Notes under the pieces: model-generated
What the model was told of the DNA's origin: nothing
Seen by the model: only the letters and a program-made list of their open reading frames with translations
The model's database searches: none
Position numbers and translations under genes: made by a program
Source: DAISJM01 sp036821485
GTDB lineage: Bacteria > Verrucomicrobiota > Kiritimatiellia > CAIQIC01 > JAGNIJ01
Assembly (NCBI GenBank): GCA_036821485.1
Contig: DAISJM010000014.1
Span: 5,334-69,333 of the forward strand
Reading direction: 5' to 3'
Length of the DNA stretch: 64,000 bases
Shown here: positions 25,701 to 34,346 of the stretch, piece by piece
How positions within the stretch are numbered: the first letter of the stretch is position 1
Layout: each line of letters begins with the position of its first letter

Positions 25701-27356
25701 TGGGAATACATCATCAACCGCACGCGCCGCATGAAGTGGAACTTCGTCTTCATGGCCGAAACACTCGATGGCGGCAAGCCGGGCTATCGCTCGAACCGGC
25801 ATTTCGACGCGCTCAATGAAAACATCGTGTTCCAGTTCACGCAGAACCACATCAACGATTCGTGGGATGTCCGGCAGGCGCTCGAGGACCGTCGCACCGC
25901 GTACAGCGGCGGCACGATCCTGCTGAACCTGACCTCGCACGACGAGGTGCTGCCCGACAACGACGCGTGGCTCGTCGCCTCCCGCTACGGGGCATTGTCA
26001 TCCGTGGACGGCATTCCGATGATCTTCTACGGCCAGGAGCAGGGCATTCAGAACTACAACAGCGATCCGCTCTACTGGTACTACGACGGGTTTCGCACCG
26101 ACCATGAGGAGAATTTCGGGAAGTACATTCCGAACTTCAAGCAGTGGAACCAACTCATGGTCTGGTCCAACCCGCCGCCTAACGCCGAGGGCCTCGCGCA
26201 GTGGTACGGCCGCGTCAACTGGGCACGCCACAACAGCCCCGCGCTCCGCAGCCAGAACCGCTACTTCCTCAGCAAGGTCGGCGGCGGCGACGAGGCACGC
26301 ATTCTCGCCTCGGCCAAATACGAGACGGCTTACGCCTCGCCGTCGAACAGCGACGTCGTCCTCGCCTTTGCCCTGATCTTCCGGCACGGCGAGGCTCACA
26401 CCGGTGCCAGCGCGACCTACGACCTGCAGGGCGCATGGAGCCTGCTCGGCATGAACACCGGCAAGTACTACAACGTTCGCAATCTCGCCTCCAGCGACGC
26501 CGGCACCTACCTCTGGCCGAGCAACAAGTCCGGCGCCGAGTTGTACAACAACGGCCTCTGGGTCAACCTCCCCGGCGGCACCGTGAATGCCATCACCAAC
26601 GACGGCGAACTCGTGCAATACCTGAAGCTGCAGGAGTTCGATGGCGGTAACCATGCGCCCGTTCTCACCGTCCCCGGCCCGCACACGCTGCCGGTCGGCT
26701 CGTCCACCAACTTCAATGTCACGGCAGCGGATGACGACAGTGACACGGTGGTCATCTCCAACCCCACCGCGCCCGGCGGTGCAACGTTCAATGGCACGAC
26801 ATTCTCGTGGACCGCCGGCACAGCCGATGTGAATACCACCAATCTGCTTGTCTTCGTCGGTAATGATCAGAAGGGCGCCACCAACAGCTGGGTGACGAAC
26901 ACCACGACCATCGTCGTGCCCTTCGATTGGAACAGCAACGGAATCGGCGACGATTGGGAGTGGAATAACTTCGCCAACCTGACCAACGGCGCGGCGGGCG
27001 ACAACGACAACGATGGCGCCGACAACTACAGCGAGTATATCGCGGGCACTGACCCAACCAACAACGCCTCGTACTTCCGCGTCACGAACATCGTCACATC
27101 CGGCGGCCAGACTAACCATCTGATCCGTGTGCCAACCCAGCCGGGCCGGCATTACACGATCAACTACGCCAGTGGCGTGAGCAACAACGCGGCCTGGCAT
27201 GGCTTCGGCAACACGAACCTCGGCGTCGGGTCGTGGCTGGAAACCAATACGGTTCCGTCATCCTTCACGTTCACCGACGACGAAACGGCCAACACCACAA
27301 CCGGCGCGCCCACGGACGGGCGCCGGTACTATCGCATCAAGGTGAGCCGCCCGTAG
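22797..27356 (+). CDS. Giant secreted GH13 alpha-amylase-family enzyme
   Basis: 1519 residues, signal peptide MKKLILFLLLLALMTPLSHA. Residues about 20-680 are successive beta-sandwich modules rich in Trp, Thr and Asn, probably starch/glucan-binding. The (beta/alpha)8 barrel spans about 690-1200 with all four GH13 regions: I D806...H811 (LDGVFNH), II D959 nucleophile (GLRCDFG), III E988 acid/base (FMAETLDG), IV H1048-D1049 (SHDEV). Then a cadherin-like repeat (about 1285-1375), a calcium-type repeat (DNDNDGADNYSEYIAGTDPTN) and a beta domain ending YYRIKVSRP. It probably cleaves an alpha-glucan outside the cell. GGAGG precedes the ATG. The stop codon lies in a GTAG element. Confidence 0.88.
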   Translation: MKKLILFLLLLALMTPLSHAESYRGEMNAWQTNWMTQDTDFGNIWKVSVTSSAADASSTFKFDQSGNWNPQWGYKAAYATNAVANSTIGQSRINDGGDPTDLSFAASNGWRYTFCLKGEATWWDRPYAVMGTEGDPVSIAAAFDNHVAAGTNAVTVSLQLSAARSSQENVWVRYTTNGWTTSRLTALATGSSTNYSATIPACSTGTVEYYVLTSTMPSNIITADFDLCTLRGKKPGTTNYLYYIGGPTAHLGNCWHIPTNVEPFTATMRNPSGEPSTNQDVYVYNGNQYQGTGNPGDQSGGTLYHRLVGSGTWLSTNLSYDTVDSNNKYWKSVIPAGTYGKTNEVEYYLSVTYNDHDTTFIGTTDGGASSLTYASEASAQANTFRFTYSGEGSSSAAWVWHADNRVTLGSNVQCWVKIGYAEGIGSNRWVDYAAIYYTTNGADPQGSHGIATNASTKVQMMAFDHMEEDSYPSADAMWWAGMLTNIEDYVSVRYRIGAYKTTNGVERFADYGTSGTDNNIFSFSLGTTGSVQLAVSGKNADYTTTKFFIDEIAGETQTLTVVFTPGAANVDKAEVFCNLNRRDLCDVDYTNALISGDGYPDGIQPPDGNFITTNDTGAYYTAFPMTPIGGGQYVWTGRVSKTGAYRLTARFTTNGMAANTWHWYSSGGRRDHAVVVSPRKVHDLTMYELNTLTVEATESTEGARSTFVDLLGAADGDTDGFDPFNLDYLNFIQANCLWFQPIHPNAQERKDVYTPGSPYATRNYFAVSKYYGSATTEESALTEFTNFVAKCDSYTGSVGTVNVMLDGVFNHTSWDAIFGEPGVTFSFCTNANDRIGWFKPGWYANWQDYGSNATYYHSAYSNDIATAPDRGDFGKWFDVAELYFGKYSALVRHNPDNNGDYLNEDDVFDFAGMTAGNEKDLWKYMAYYTEFWLKKTGHSGTNTWVQANDDKGIDGLRCDFGQGLPPQLWEYIINRTRRMKWNFVFMAETLDGGKPGYRSNRHFDALNENIVFQFTQNHINDSWDVRQALEDRRTAYSGGTILLNLTSHDEVLPDNDAWLVASRYGALSSVDGIPMIFYGQEQGIQNYNSDPLYWYYDGFRTDHEENFGKYIPNFKQWNQLMVWSNPPPNAEGLAQWYGRVNWARHNSPALRSQNRYFLSKVGGGDEARILASAKYETAYASPSNSDVVLAFALIFRHGEAHTGASATYDLQGAWSLLGMNTGKYYNVRNLASSDAGTYLWPSNKSGAELYNNGLWVNLPGGTVNAITNDGELVQYLKLQEFDGGNHAPVLTVPGPHTLPVGSSTNFNVTAADDDSDTVVISNPTAPGGATFNGTTFSWTAGTADVNTTNLLVFVGNDQKGATNSWVTNTTTIVVPFDWNSNGIGDDWEWNNFANLTNGAAGDNDNDGADNYSEYIAGTDPTNNASYFRVTNIVTSGGQTNHLIRVPTQPGRHYTINYASGVSNNAAWHGFGNTNLGVGSWLETNTVPSSFTFTDDETANTTTGAPTDGRRYYRIKVSRP

Positions 27357-27397
27357 GGCCAGCGTTTCGGGCTCCCGGCGACCTCGCGTCGCCGGGG
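27353..27397. repeat. GTAG element with hairpin at the 3' end of the GH13 gene
   Basis: GTAG (27353-27356) contains the TAG stop codon. The stem CCCGGCGAC...GTCGCCGGG lies at 27374-27397. It may act as a transcript-end structure. Placement directly at a gene end matches the other members of the family. Confidence 0.6.
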
Positions 27398-27490
27398 CCA
27401 GAATTCTGCCTCCTGCTGCGTAAGACAGCAGGGAGCTTGTAGACGACGCCCGCTCGATAGATACTGGAGGCAAGGGAGAAACGATTGCCC

Positions 27491-30400
27491 ATGACTTCCA
27501 CTTCCAAGGCAGTGCTGTCGGCAGCGGTTTCATCGTGCTTGTTCATGACCACGTTTCTGGCTTCCTGCACGGTGAAGAAACCGGAGAAGTCGGTGCCCGT
27601 CGCTGCCGAGAAGCCGCTCCCGGAACAGATACTCGAACCTTTTGATGCACTCGACGGCTGGAAGCCTTTCACCGAGGGCGTTCGAATCAGGTCGGAACCC
27701 GGCGTCAAGGACAACGCCCTCGCCTTCGACTACGATCTTGGCGATGGACGCGAGTACGTCGTCCTCTCCAAGGACGTGGATCTCGCGCTGCCGGAGAATT
27801 TCATTCTGCGGTTTTGGGTGAAGGGTTCCGGCCCCGCCAACAACCTGGAGTTCAAGCTCATCGACGAACGAGCCAACGTATTCGTGCGGAAGTGGGAGAA
27901 CTTCGCGTTCCCGTCCGACTGGACAAGCCTGGAGATCAAGAAGGATGACATGGCTTTCGGCTGGGGGCCCAATCCTTCGGCAGAACTGCACACCATCCGT
28001 CGCATCGAGTTCGGCGTATCGCGGGCGTCAGGAGGAACAGGCTCGGTCTGTCTCGATGAACTGACGGTCACAGCGCTCCCAGCCACGGCCATCCGCCGTG
28101 TCACGAAATCCGCTACCGCATCCTCCTCGCAGGACACGAATGCCCCACCCTCGCTGGTGATTGACGGCGACAAGGGCACGCGCTGGAGCAGCACGTTCTC
28201 CGATCCGCAGTGGCTCGAAATCGACTACGGCGAAGAGAAGGAACTGATCGGGGTCATCCTCTACTGGGAGGTCGCCTACGCCAGCGAGTACAACATCCTC
28301 GTATCGAAGGATCACACGAACTGGACAACGGCCTTCAGCACGACCACGGGCGATGGCGGCGTCGACAACATCGACTTCGACGAGGTACGCGCCAGATACC
28401 TGAAGCTCGAATGCACCCGCCGGGCCACAGGCTATGGTCACTCCCTGTACGAAGTGACACCAAAGACGACCACGGACCCTTGGGGCGAGGGCGAACCGCC
28501 GGACTTCTTTCTGCCGGCCCTGCTGGATTTCAGGACCGACCCGGACAAGACAGGCACTCCGGACACAGCCGATGGCTGGACGAAGATCAAGGTGCACGAG
28601 GCTTGGGAAACGCAAGGGCATCCCGGTTACGATGGCACCGCGTGGTATCGAACCGCGGTCTACATTCCCACCTCGTGGAGCAATGCGGCACCTTTCATAC
28701 GGCTGACGGATATTCGCGACCACTTCGATCTCTACGTCAACGGCCGGCTGGCCAAGTCCGGCGATGGCGCCCGCAAACGCTGTGAAATCGGTGTCGGAAC
28801 CAACCTCGCGTACGGCGCGTGGAACATGATCTGCATCAGGGTGAACAACACGTCCGGCGACGGCGGCATCCTTGGGTCGGTGCTTGTGGCCAAGAGCGAA
28901 CAGGCGCTGAACGACGGCTTGCTGGTGCAGCTCAAGAAGGATTCGCGGGAGTACTATCGGATGCTGTGCCGCTTGGAACCGGAAGGCTATTTCCCCTACT
29001 GGCTGTCCGGACGACAGGGCTACTGGACGGTGGTCGGCGCCGATGAGGACTTCAAGGAAAGCCTCCTCTGCCAGGACGGCACCCTCGAACCGTACAAATC
29101 CTTCTCCATCTTCCCCTATCTCTACTGCGATGGAAACCTGATCACGCGCGAAGACGTGAAACTGGATCAATGGCTGGAGAAAGGCTGCCTGCCGATCCCC
29201 TCCGTCGGGTGGAAACATCCGAAGCTCACGATGACCATCACCGCCTTTGGCGCGGGCGAGCCGGGCAAGGCCACCACCTATATCCGGTACAACGTGAAGA
29301 ACATCGGTCGCGACCGTCTGGCCGGCAAGTTGTTCGTGGCGCTGCGTCCGTTTGAAATCAATCCGCCCTGGCAGTGGGGCGGCTTCACCAGAATCGGCAG
29401 AATCGAATATGACGGCACGCGGGTTCGCGCCAACGAGTATCAGATCGTTCCCCTGACGCCGCCTGCGGCCTTCGGCGTGTCCGGCGCACGACAAGGCGGC
29501 ATCCTTCGCTCCTTGGAAAAGGGCGCGGTGCCGCAGCAAACGAGCATCCAGGATCCCGACGGCCTCGCATCGGCCGCCATCGAATATACGTACGACCTCG
29601 CCGCCGGCGAAGACGCGAGCTTCCTCATCGCAGTACCGTTGCACGACGGATCCCCCGTCATCGGCGAAGGCCGCACGCCGGACGAGACGAAGCAGGCCTT
29701 CAAGGATGCGTCCGAGCAATGCGCCCGGTCCTGGGAATCGCGATTGAGCAAACCGCGGTTCGTGATTCCTGACGACGATATGGCAAAGACGCTGAAAGCC
29801 AACCTGGCTTTCATCCTCGTCAATCGCGACGGGCCCGCCATTCAGCCGGGCTCCCGGGGATATGAAGCCGCGTGGATACGGGACGGCGCGATGACTTGCG
29901 GCGCGCTGTTGAGAATGGGCTACACGGACGAGGTGCGGCAATACCTTGATTGGTATTCAAAGTACATCTACGAGGCCGGCCGAGTTCCCGCAATCGTCAT
30001 CATCGGCCGCAACGAGGTCAATCCGGTCAAGGAGTACGACAGCCAGGGAGAACTGATCTACCTGTGCCTGCAGTACTACCTCTTCACCAGGGACAAGGCA
30101 TACTTGGATTCGCAGTGGCCGATGATCGTCAAGTCCCTCAAGTACCTCGAACAGCTCCGAAACCAGGAACTGCAGAGGACCGCGCCAAACGATCCGAACC
30201 CGCCCGACTACCTCGGGATACTGCCGCAATCCGTCAGTCACGAGGGCTACTATCCGGAACCGGGCAACCACTCGTACTGGGACGATTTCTGGGCCCTGAA
30301 AGGATGGAAGGATGCCGGCACCATTGCAGGCATCCTCGGCAAGACGGGCGAGATGGCCTGGATCCGAAGTGAGGAGCAAAAACTGCGGAAATCGATCTAC

Positions 30401-31147
30401 GCCTCCATTCCTCACGAGATGAAGCGGCACAACATCGACTACATCCCCGGCTGCGCGGAACTGGGCGATTTCGATCCGTCGTCCACCGCCATTGCCATCG
30501 TGGCGTGCGAAGAACTGGGGCAACTGCCGGAGCCCGCGCTCGGGAACACCATCGACAGGTACTACCGCGATGTCATGAAGCGGCTCGAGCCGGGCTGGCG
30601 GGGAAGCTTCAGTCCCTACGAGATTCGCATCGTTCAGGCCATGATCTACATGCACCAGAAAGAACGCGCGCTGAAGATCTTCGATTACCTGCTGCAGTGC
30701 CGCCATCCGGCCGGGTGGCGACAGTGGTCCGAAGCGGTGTATTTTCCGCCGGATCAGGGATCCTTCATCGGCGACATGCCCCACACCTGGGTTTCTTCCG
30801 GATTTCTCATCACGCTCAGGACCATGTTCCTCTACGAGCGGGAGAGTGATCGCACCGTGGTGCTCGCCGCAGGCATCCCGGAGCGTTGGCTCGATGGCGG
30901 CCAGGAAGTGGGCGTGGGCCAGGCCCCAACCTACTGGGGAACCATCAGCTACAGCATGCGCAAGGTCGACAAGACGCTGCGCGTGAGAATTTCGGGAACA
31001 GCACAACCGCCGGGCGGAATCGTGTTCGAGTGCCCGCTGTCATCTCCCGTGCTCAGCGCCAGCATCAACGGACAACCGGTGCCCGTTCTGCCGGGTAACG
31101 CGGTGGAAGTGAAAAAGCTGCCCGCCGAGATCGTTCTGACGTACTAG
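27491..31147 (+). CDS. Discoidin-domain lipoprotein with six-hairpin glycosidase-like region (paralogue 1)
   Basis: 1218 residues. Lipoprotein signal with FLASC. Residues about 45-195 are a beta-sandwich, 200-325 an F5/8-type-C (discoidin/CBM32-like) module containing DGDKGTRWSSTFSDPQWLEI, 340-480 another sandwich, and 480-1150 a large unit whose second half is helix-rich like the (alpha/alpha)6 glycosidases. Blocks shared with the lipoprotein at 43-46.6 kb: AWIRDGAMTCGALLRMGY, EYDSQGE, SHEGYYPE, HSYWDDFWALKGWKD, GCAELGDFDPSSTAI, GDMPHTWVSSGF. Conserved acidic residues in RDGA, YDSQGE and CAELGD are catalytic candidates. Exact GH family not recognised. The ATG at 27491 and a TTG at 27485 are both possible starts. 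Confidence 0.7.
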   Translation: MTSTSKAVLSAAVSSCLFMTTFLASCTVKKPEKSVPVAAEKPLPEQILEPFDALDGWKPFTEGVRIRSEPGVKDNALAFDYDLGDGREYVVLSKDVDLALPENFILRFWVKGSGPANNLEFKLIDERANVFVRKWENFAFPSDWTSLEIKKDDMAFGWGPNPSAELHTIRRIEFGVSRASGGTGSVCLDELTVTALPATAIRRVTKSATASSSQDTNAPPSLVIDGDKGTRWSSTFSDPQWLEIDYGEEKELIGVILYWEVAYASEYNILVSKDHTNWTTAFSTTTGDGGVDNIDFDEVRARYLKLECTRRATGYGHSLYEVTPKTTTDPWGEGEPPDFFLPALLDFRTDPDKTGTPDTADGWTKIKVHEAWETQGHPGYDGTAWYRTAVYIPTSWSNAAPFIRLTDIRDHFDLYVNGRLAKSGDGARKRCEIGVGTNLAYGAWNMICIRVNNTSGDGGILGSVLVAKSEQALNDGLLVQLKKDSREYYRMLCRLEPEGYFPYWLSGRQGYWTVVGADEDFKESLLCQDGTLEPYKSFSIFPYLYCDGNLITREDVKLDQWLEKGCLPIPSVGWKHPKLTMTITAFGAGEPGKATTYIRYNVKNIGRDRLAGKLFVALRPFEINPPWQWGGFTRIGRIEYDGTRVRANEYQIVPLTPPAAFGVSGARQGGILRSLEKGAVPQQTSIQDPDGLASAAIEYTYDLAAGEDASFLIAVPLHDGSPVIGEGRTPDETKQAFKDASEQCARSWESRLSKPRFVIPDDDMAKTLKANLAFILVNRDGPAIQPGSRGYEAAWIRDGAMTCGALLRMGYTDEVRQYLDWYSKYIYEAGRVPAIVIIGRNEVNPVKEYDSQGELIYLCLQYYLFTRDKAYLDSQWPMIVKSLKYLEQLRNQELQRTAPNDPNPPDYLGILPQSVSHEGYYPEPGNHSYWDDFWALKGWKDAGTIAGILGKTGEMAWIRSEEQKLRKSIYASIPHEMKRHNIDYIPGCAELGDFDPSSTAIAIVACEELGQLPEPALGNTIDRYYRDVMKRLEPGWRGSFSPYEIRIVQAMIYMHQKERALKIFDYLLQCRHPAGWRQWSEAVYFPPDQGSFIGDMPHTWVSSGFLITLRTMFLYERESDRTVVLAAGIPERWLDGGQEVGVGQAPTYWGTISYSMRKVDKTLRVRISGTAQPPGGIVFECPLSSPVLSASINGQPVPVLPGNAVEVKKLPAEIVLTY

Positions 31148-31162
31148 GCCGGATTGGAACCC

Positions 31163-31266
31163 GTAGGGCCTGTGCTTGCGCAGGCTTCTTCCCCGGCCGC
31201 CGGCCAGCGGCGGCCCTACAACACACCTGTGTCCGGCAGACTGTAGGGCCTGTGCTTGCGCAGGCC
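31163..31266. repeat. GTAG-hairpin (REP-type) array, upstream side of the transposase
   Basis: GTAG at 31163 and 31243 each leads a GGCCTGTGCTTGCGCAGGC hairpin; an oppositely oriented member (stem GGCCGC...GCGGCC, ending CTAC) lies at 31195-31219. The two forward elements are exactly 80 bp apart. The second unit is broken off about 10 bp after its hairpin, where the transposase region begins. Confidence 0.9.
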
Positions 31267-31321
31267 TCTCCCCCGAATTATGACTTGTCACCCCGTGCGA
31301 CGGAATCTCACACTGAAGGTC

Positions 31322-31876
31322 ATGCAGAAGCGACAGACAAACCAATTGCGCAAGGGACGGGTCAGCTTAAGTGACGCACGGTACTTCATTACGATGTGTG
31401 CAGTCCGGCCTGAGTCACGCTTAACAGAACCTGTCGTATCGCATGCAATCCGACTTGCGCTGGAGCAATCCGTGGCCAATAAAGATTTTGTTCTGCTGTG
31501 TGCAAGCCTGATGCCGGATCACGTTCACCTCCTCATTCGCCTATCCCAACGTCTCTCCGTAGGTCAAGTTGTTGGGAAGCTGAAATTCCTGACCCGAAAG
31601 TCGATGACTGATACAGGATGCCGCTGGCAGGCGAATTTCTTCGAGCACCGGTTACGACCTGATGAGATGGCTTCTCCCTACGCCCTCTACATATTCCTTA
31701 ATCCTTACAGAAAAGGGATCATCCAGCGCGACGCCTGTTGGCCTTTCTGGATTCAGGGGCCTGCAGACTTTGATTTCACCGTGCATTTGCATGACGGGAA
31801 ATATCCGCCAGTTCAATGGATAACCTCCGACCTGGACGCCTTGGGCATTACGGCAAATCACCTCGGCCAAGATTGA
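31322..31876 (+). CDS. REP-associated tyrosine transposase (RAYT, Y1/IS200-like)
   Basis: 184 residues, single-domain HUH nuclease. N-terminal RKGRVSLSDARYFITM is the typical RAYT opening; MPDHVHLLI carries the HUH pair H67/H69; CRWQANFFEHRLRPDE and YALYIFLNPYRKG follow, with Y123 (YxxxNP) the likely nucleophile. These enzymes nick single-stranded REP hairpins that carry a GTAG foot. Exactly such hairpins flank the gene on both sides. The ATG at 31322 gives the family N-terminus; an ATG at 31280 and a TTG inside the hairpin are also in frame. No second copy or classical IS ends are visible. Confidence 0.9.
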   Translation: MQKRQTNQLRKGRVSLSDARYFITMCAVRPESRLTEPVVSHAIRLALEQSVANKDFVLLCASLMPDHVHLLIRLSQRLSVGQVVGKLKFLTRKSMTDTGCRWQANFFEHRLRPDEMASPYALYIFLNPYRKGIIQRDACWPFWIQGPADFDFTVHLHDGKYPPVQWITSDLDALGITANHLGQD

Positions 31877-31890
31877 TATCTTGGCTGTTC

Positions 31891-32027
31891 GTAGGGCCTG
31901 TGCTTGCGCAGGCCTCTCCCCCGGCCGCCGGCAAGCGGCGGCCCTGCAACACACCTGTGTCCGGCAGACTGTAGGGCCTGTGCTTGCGCAGGCCTCTCCC
32001 CCGGCCGCCGGCAAGCGGCGGCCCTAC
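31891..32027. repeat. GTAG-hairpin (REP-type) array, downstream side of the transposase
   Basis: Forward elements at 31891 and 31971 (80 bp apart) are paired with inverted elements at 31923-31947 and 32003-32027. The connecting text AACACACCTGTGTCCGGCAG (31948-31967) also occurs between units upstream of the gene (from 31220), showing that both sides derive from one 80-bp unit. One inverted copy has CTGC in place of CTAC. Confidence 0.92.
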
Positions 32028-32095
32028 AATGATCCCTGGCCGTAAACACAACGCGGGGCCGCTGGTACATTGGGAACAGGTATCAGGAGGGAGCC

Positions 32096-32596
32096 ATGGC
32101 CAGGAACAAGGGGATCGAGGATAGCGAGGCGAAGCTCAAGAGCCGGCACATGGGCGGTGCCACGTGGTTCTACTGGATCGCTGCACTGTCGCTCATTAAC
32201 TCCGTCGTGATCCTGATGGGTTCCGAATGGTCCTTCATCATCGGCCTCGGCGTAACACAATTTGTCGATGGCGTCGCCGCCAACGTCGCACAGCAGGCCG
32301 GGGCGGAAGCCGCGCCCATCATCAAGGCCACCGCCTTTGCCGTGGATTTCGTCATCGCCGCGTTCTTCGTCGTGTTCGGCATTTTTGCCGTAAAGCGACA
32401 AGCGTGGGCCTACATCATGGGCATGGTGCTCTATGCGATGGATGCCCTGCTCTTCCTGCTGGTGGGCGACATGCTCAGCATCGCGTTCCACGCGTTTGCG
32501 CTGGCGTGCATCTTCAACGGTTTGCTGGCTTCACTGAAGATGGACAAGGCCGGGGCCGTTGCGCAACCACCCGCCCCACCCGCGTTGCCGGCCTAA
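32096..32596 (+). CDS. Small four-helix membrane protein
   Basis: 166 residues, about four membrane helices (FYWIAALSLINSVVILMG, FAVDFVIAAFFVVFGIFAV, AYIMGMVLYAMDALLFLLVG, IAFHAFALACIFNGLLASL). The short tail is Pro/Ala-rich. GGAGGGA lies just before the ATG. The family is not recognised and no function is proposed. The stop overlaps the modC stop on the other strand by 3 bp. Confidence 0.65.
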   Translation: MARNKGIEDSEAKLKSRHMGGATWFYWIAALSLINSVVILMGSEWSFIIGLGVTQFVDGVAANVAQQAGAEAAPIIKATAFAVDFVIAAFFVVFGIFAVKRQAWAYIMGMVLYAMDALLFLLVGDMLSIAFHAFALACIFNGLLASLKMDKAGAVAQPPAPPALPA

Positions 32597-33663
32597 CCGG
32601 CGGCGACCACCTTCACGCCGCGCGCCTTGATCAAGGCATGCACGGCTGCTCCCGGCTCAAGCTGCAGATCCTTCGCGGCCGCAGGCGTGACCTCCGCAAG
32701 GAACCGAAATCCGGACTCCACCGTCACCAGTACACGCCCCGCGTAATCACGAATCTCCGTCACGCGGCCCGAGATGACATTACGCGCACTGCTCTGCGGC
32801 AACGCTCCAACGACGAGCACAACCTCGGCCGCCGGAATCGCCACGCGCACACGGCGTCCCGCCGCAACAGACGCCGACGGCACCATCAAGACCGAATCTC
32901 CGGCGCTCACACGCAGATATCCCGCCTCGCCCGCCGATTCCAGCACGCGCCCGTCTATCAGGCTCTCCACCGGCCCCGCGTCGTCACCGTCGACGCTGCC
33001 CTCCAGAACAGCCTGCGCGGATCCCGCGGACACAAGCCGTCCGTCCACAATCCTCGCGGCGTGATCCACCACGGCCAGGAAGTCCGACAACGTATGGCTC
33101 ACGTACAACGTCCGAACGGAGAGGCGTTCGTGAATCCTCATCAGGTATCCGAGAATCGATCGACGCCGGCGTTCATCCAATCCCGTCAACGGTTCGTCCA
33201 GTACAAGCAACCGCGGCGACGAGAGAAGCGCGCGCCCCATCGCCACACGCCGCGCCTCCCCGCCCGAGAGCTGCGTCACCGGCTGATCCAGCAGGTTCTC
33301 AAGTTCAAGCAACTCGATGACCTCTCCGGGCTGGATGCGTCGCGATGCGGGCGGCAGCAGGCGATAACCACACAGGAGATTGCCTCTTGTGTCCAAATGA
33401 GGAAAGAGCCGGTCCTCCTGGAAAACAAAACCGATGCCTCGACGATGCGGCGGGAGATGAATCCTTCGCGCACCATCGAAGAACACTTCGCCATCCACCG
33501 CAAGCCGCCCCGACACGGGGCGCAGCAATCCGGCCATCGCCAGCAGAAACGAAGTCTTGCCGCTACCGGACGGACCGAAGATGCCCGTGACATGCGCGTC
33601 GGACTTTAACTCCGCGGCCAGCCGGAATGAGCCCCGCTGCAAAATGACATCCACCTCGATCAT
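32593..33663 (-). CDS. modC: Molybdate ABC transporter ATP-binding protein ModC
   Basis: 356 residues, the ModC length. Walker A GPSGSGKTS (30-38), Q-loop FVFQEDRLFPH, signature LSGGEARRVAMGRAL, Walker B LLVLDEPLTGLD and H-loop LYVSHTLSDF. After about 230 the protein continues into the MOP (molybdate-sensing) domain region ending in HALIKARGVKVVAAG, which separates ModC from most ABC ATPases. ATG overlaps the modB stop (ATGA), so the start is well fixed. Confidence 0.93.
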   Translation of the reverse strand: MIEVDVILQRGSFRLAAELKSDAHVTGIFGPSGSGKTSFLLAMAGLLRPVSGRLAVDGEVFFDGARRIHLPPHRRGIGFVFQEDRLFPHLDTRGNLLCGYRLLPPASRRIQPGEVIELLELENLLDQPVTQLSGGEARRVAMGRALLSSPRLLVLDEPLTGLDERRRRSILGYLMRIHERLSVRTLYVSHTLSDFLAVVDHAARIVDGRLVSAGSAQAVLEGSVDGDDAGPVESLIDGRVLESAGEAGYLRVSAGDSVLMVPSASVAAGRRVRVAIPAAEVVLVVGALPQSSARNVISGRVTEIRDYAGRVLVTVESGFRFLAEVTPAAAKDLQLEPGAAVHALIKARGVKVVAAG

Positions 33664-34346
33664 GGCATCGCCGCCTTCCAGCGCCGCGCGAGAAGTTCGC
33701 AGAGCGCGAGCGCCGTCGCGGAAAGTACAATCGAGATGGCCGCAATACGCAGGATCGCCGACATCGGCGTGCCCGGTGTTTCCAGAAGTTGGAAGGCCTC
33801 CAGCGCGAGGGTGCGGCTTCCGTCCATGTTCAGCGCCACAATCCGCGTCGCGCCGAATTCCCCCACCGCCCGCGCAAAACCCAAGATCGCGCCCGCGAGC
33901 AGCCCCGGCCACGCCAGCGGAACCGTCACCGTCCAAAACACCCGCGCAGGCCGGTAGCCAAGCGTCGCCGCCGCCTGCTCCAGCTTGGCATCCACCGACT
34001 CGATGGAAGCCCGCACGCTGCGTACCACCAATGGAAACGCGACAGCGGCCGACGCCAACGCCATACCCTTGATCGTGAACACGATGTCGATGCCCGTCCA
34101 GCGCAACAGCGGCGCGCCCAGCACACCATGGCGGCCGAACAGCACGAGCAGGAAGAAGCCCGTGATGATCGGCGGCAGCACGAGAGGAAGAAACACGATG
34201 ATCTCCACAAGCAGCCGCCCGGGAAACCGCCGACGGGCCAGCAGCCAACCCATCAGCAACCCCGGCGGATACGCCAAAGCCAAGGCGCCCGCCGCCACCA
34301 CCAGCGACACGCGAAGGGCTGACCACTCTGACGGCGTAAGCATCAT
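33660..34346 (-). CDS. modB: Molybdate ABC transporter permease ModB
   Basis: 228 residues, about five to six membrane helices. The EAA loop ATLGYRPARVFWTVTVPLAWPG and the following GFARAVGEFGATRIV are typical of ModB. Starts ATGATG overlapping the modA stop; overlaps modC by ATGA, giving a tight operon. Confidence 0.93.
   Translation of the reverse strand: MMLTPSEWSALRVSLVVAAGALALAYPPGLLMGWLLARRRFPGRLLVEIIVFLPLVLPPIITGFFLLVLFGRHGVLGAPLLRWTGIDIVFTIKGMALASAAVAFPLVVRSVRASIESVDAKLEQAAATLGYRPARVFWTVTVPLAWPGLLAGAILGFARAVGEFGATRIVALNMDGSRTLALEAFQLLETPGTPMSAILRIAAISIVLSATALALCELLARRWKAAMP

Noticed and set aside
24267..25940. Long open frame of about 560 codons antisense to the GH13 gene
   Set aside because: Codon-bias shadow in GC-rich DNA: low-complexity Val/Gly/Arg-rich translation, no motif, while the opposite strand encodes all GH13 catalytic blocks. 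The same applies to long antisense frames opposite the SGNH (6079-7977), lipoproteins (28028-29941, 43269-45644), GH5 (35504-37399), macB (53673-55322) and GH (58100-60202) genes.
31148..32095. CRISPR array
   Set aside because: The 80-bp spaced repeats are inverted hairpin pairs with identical connectors, not short direct repeats with unique spacers, and no cas gene is near.
33778..33795. TTTCCA-GAAGT-TGGAAG in modB
   Set aside because: Two mismatches to the 17-bp palindrome, no 31-bp partner, and it encodes ordinary ModB residues.
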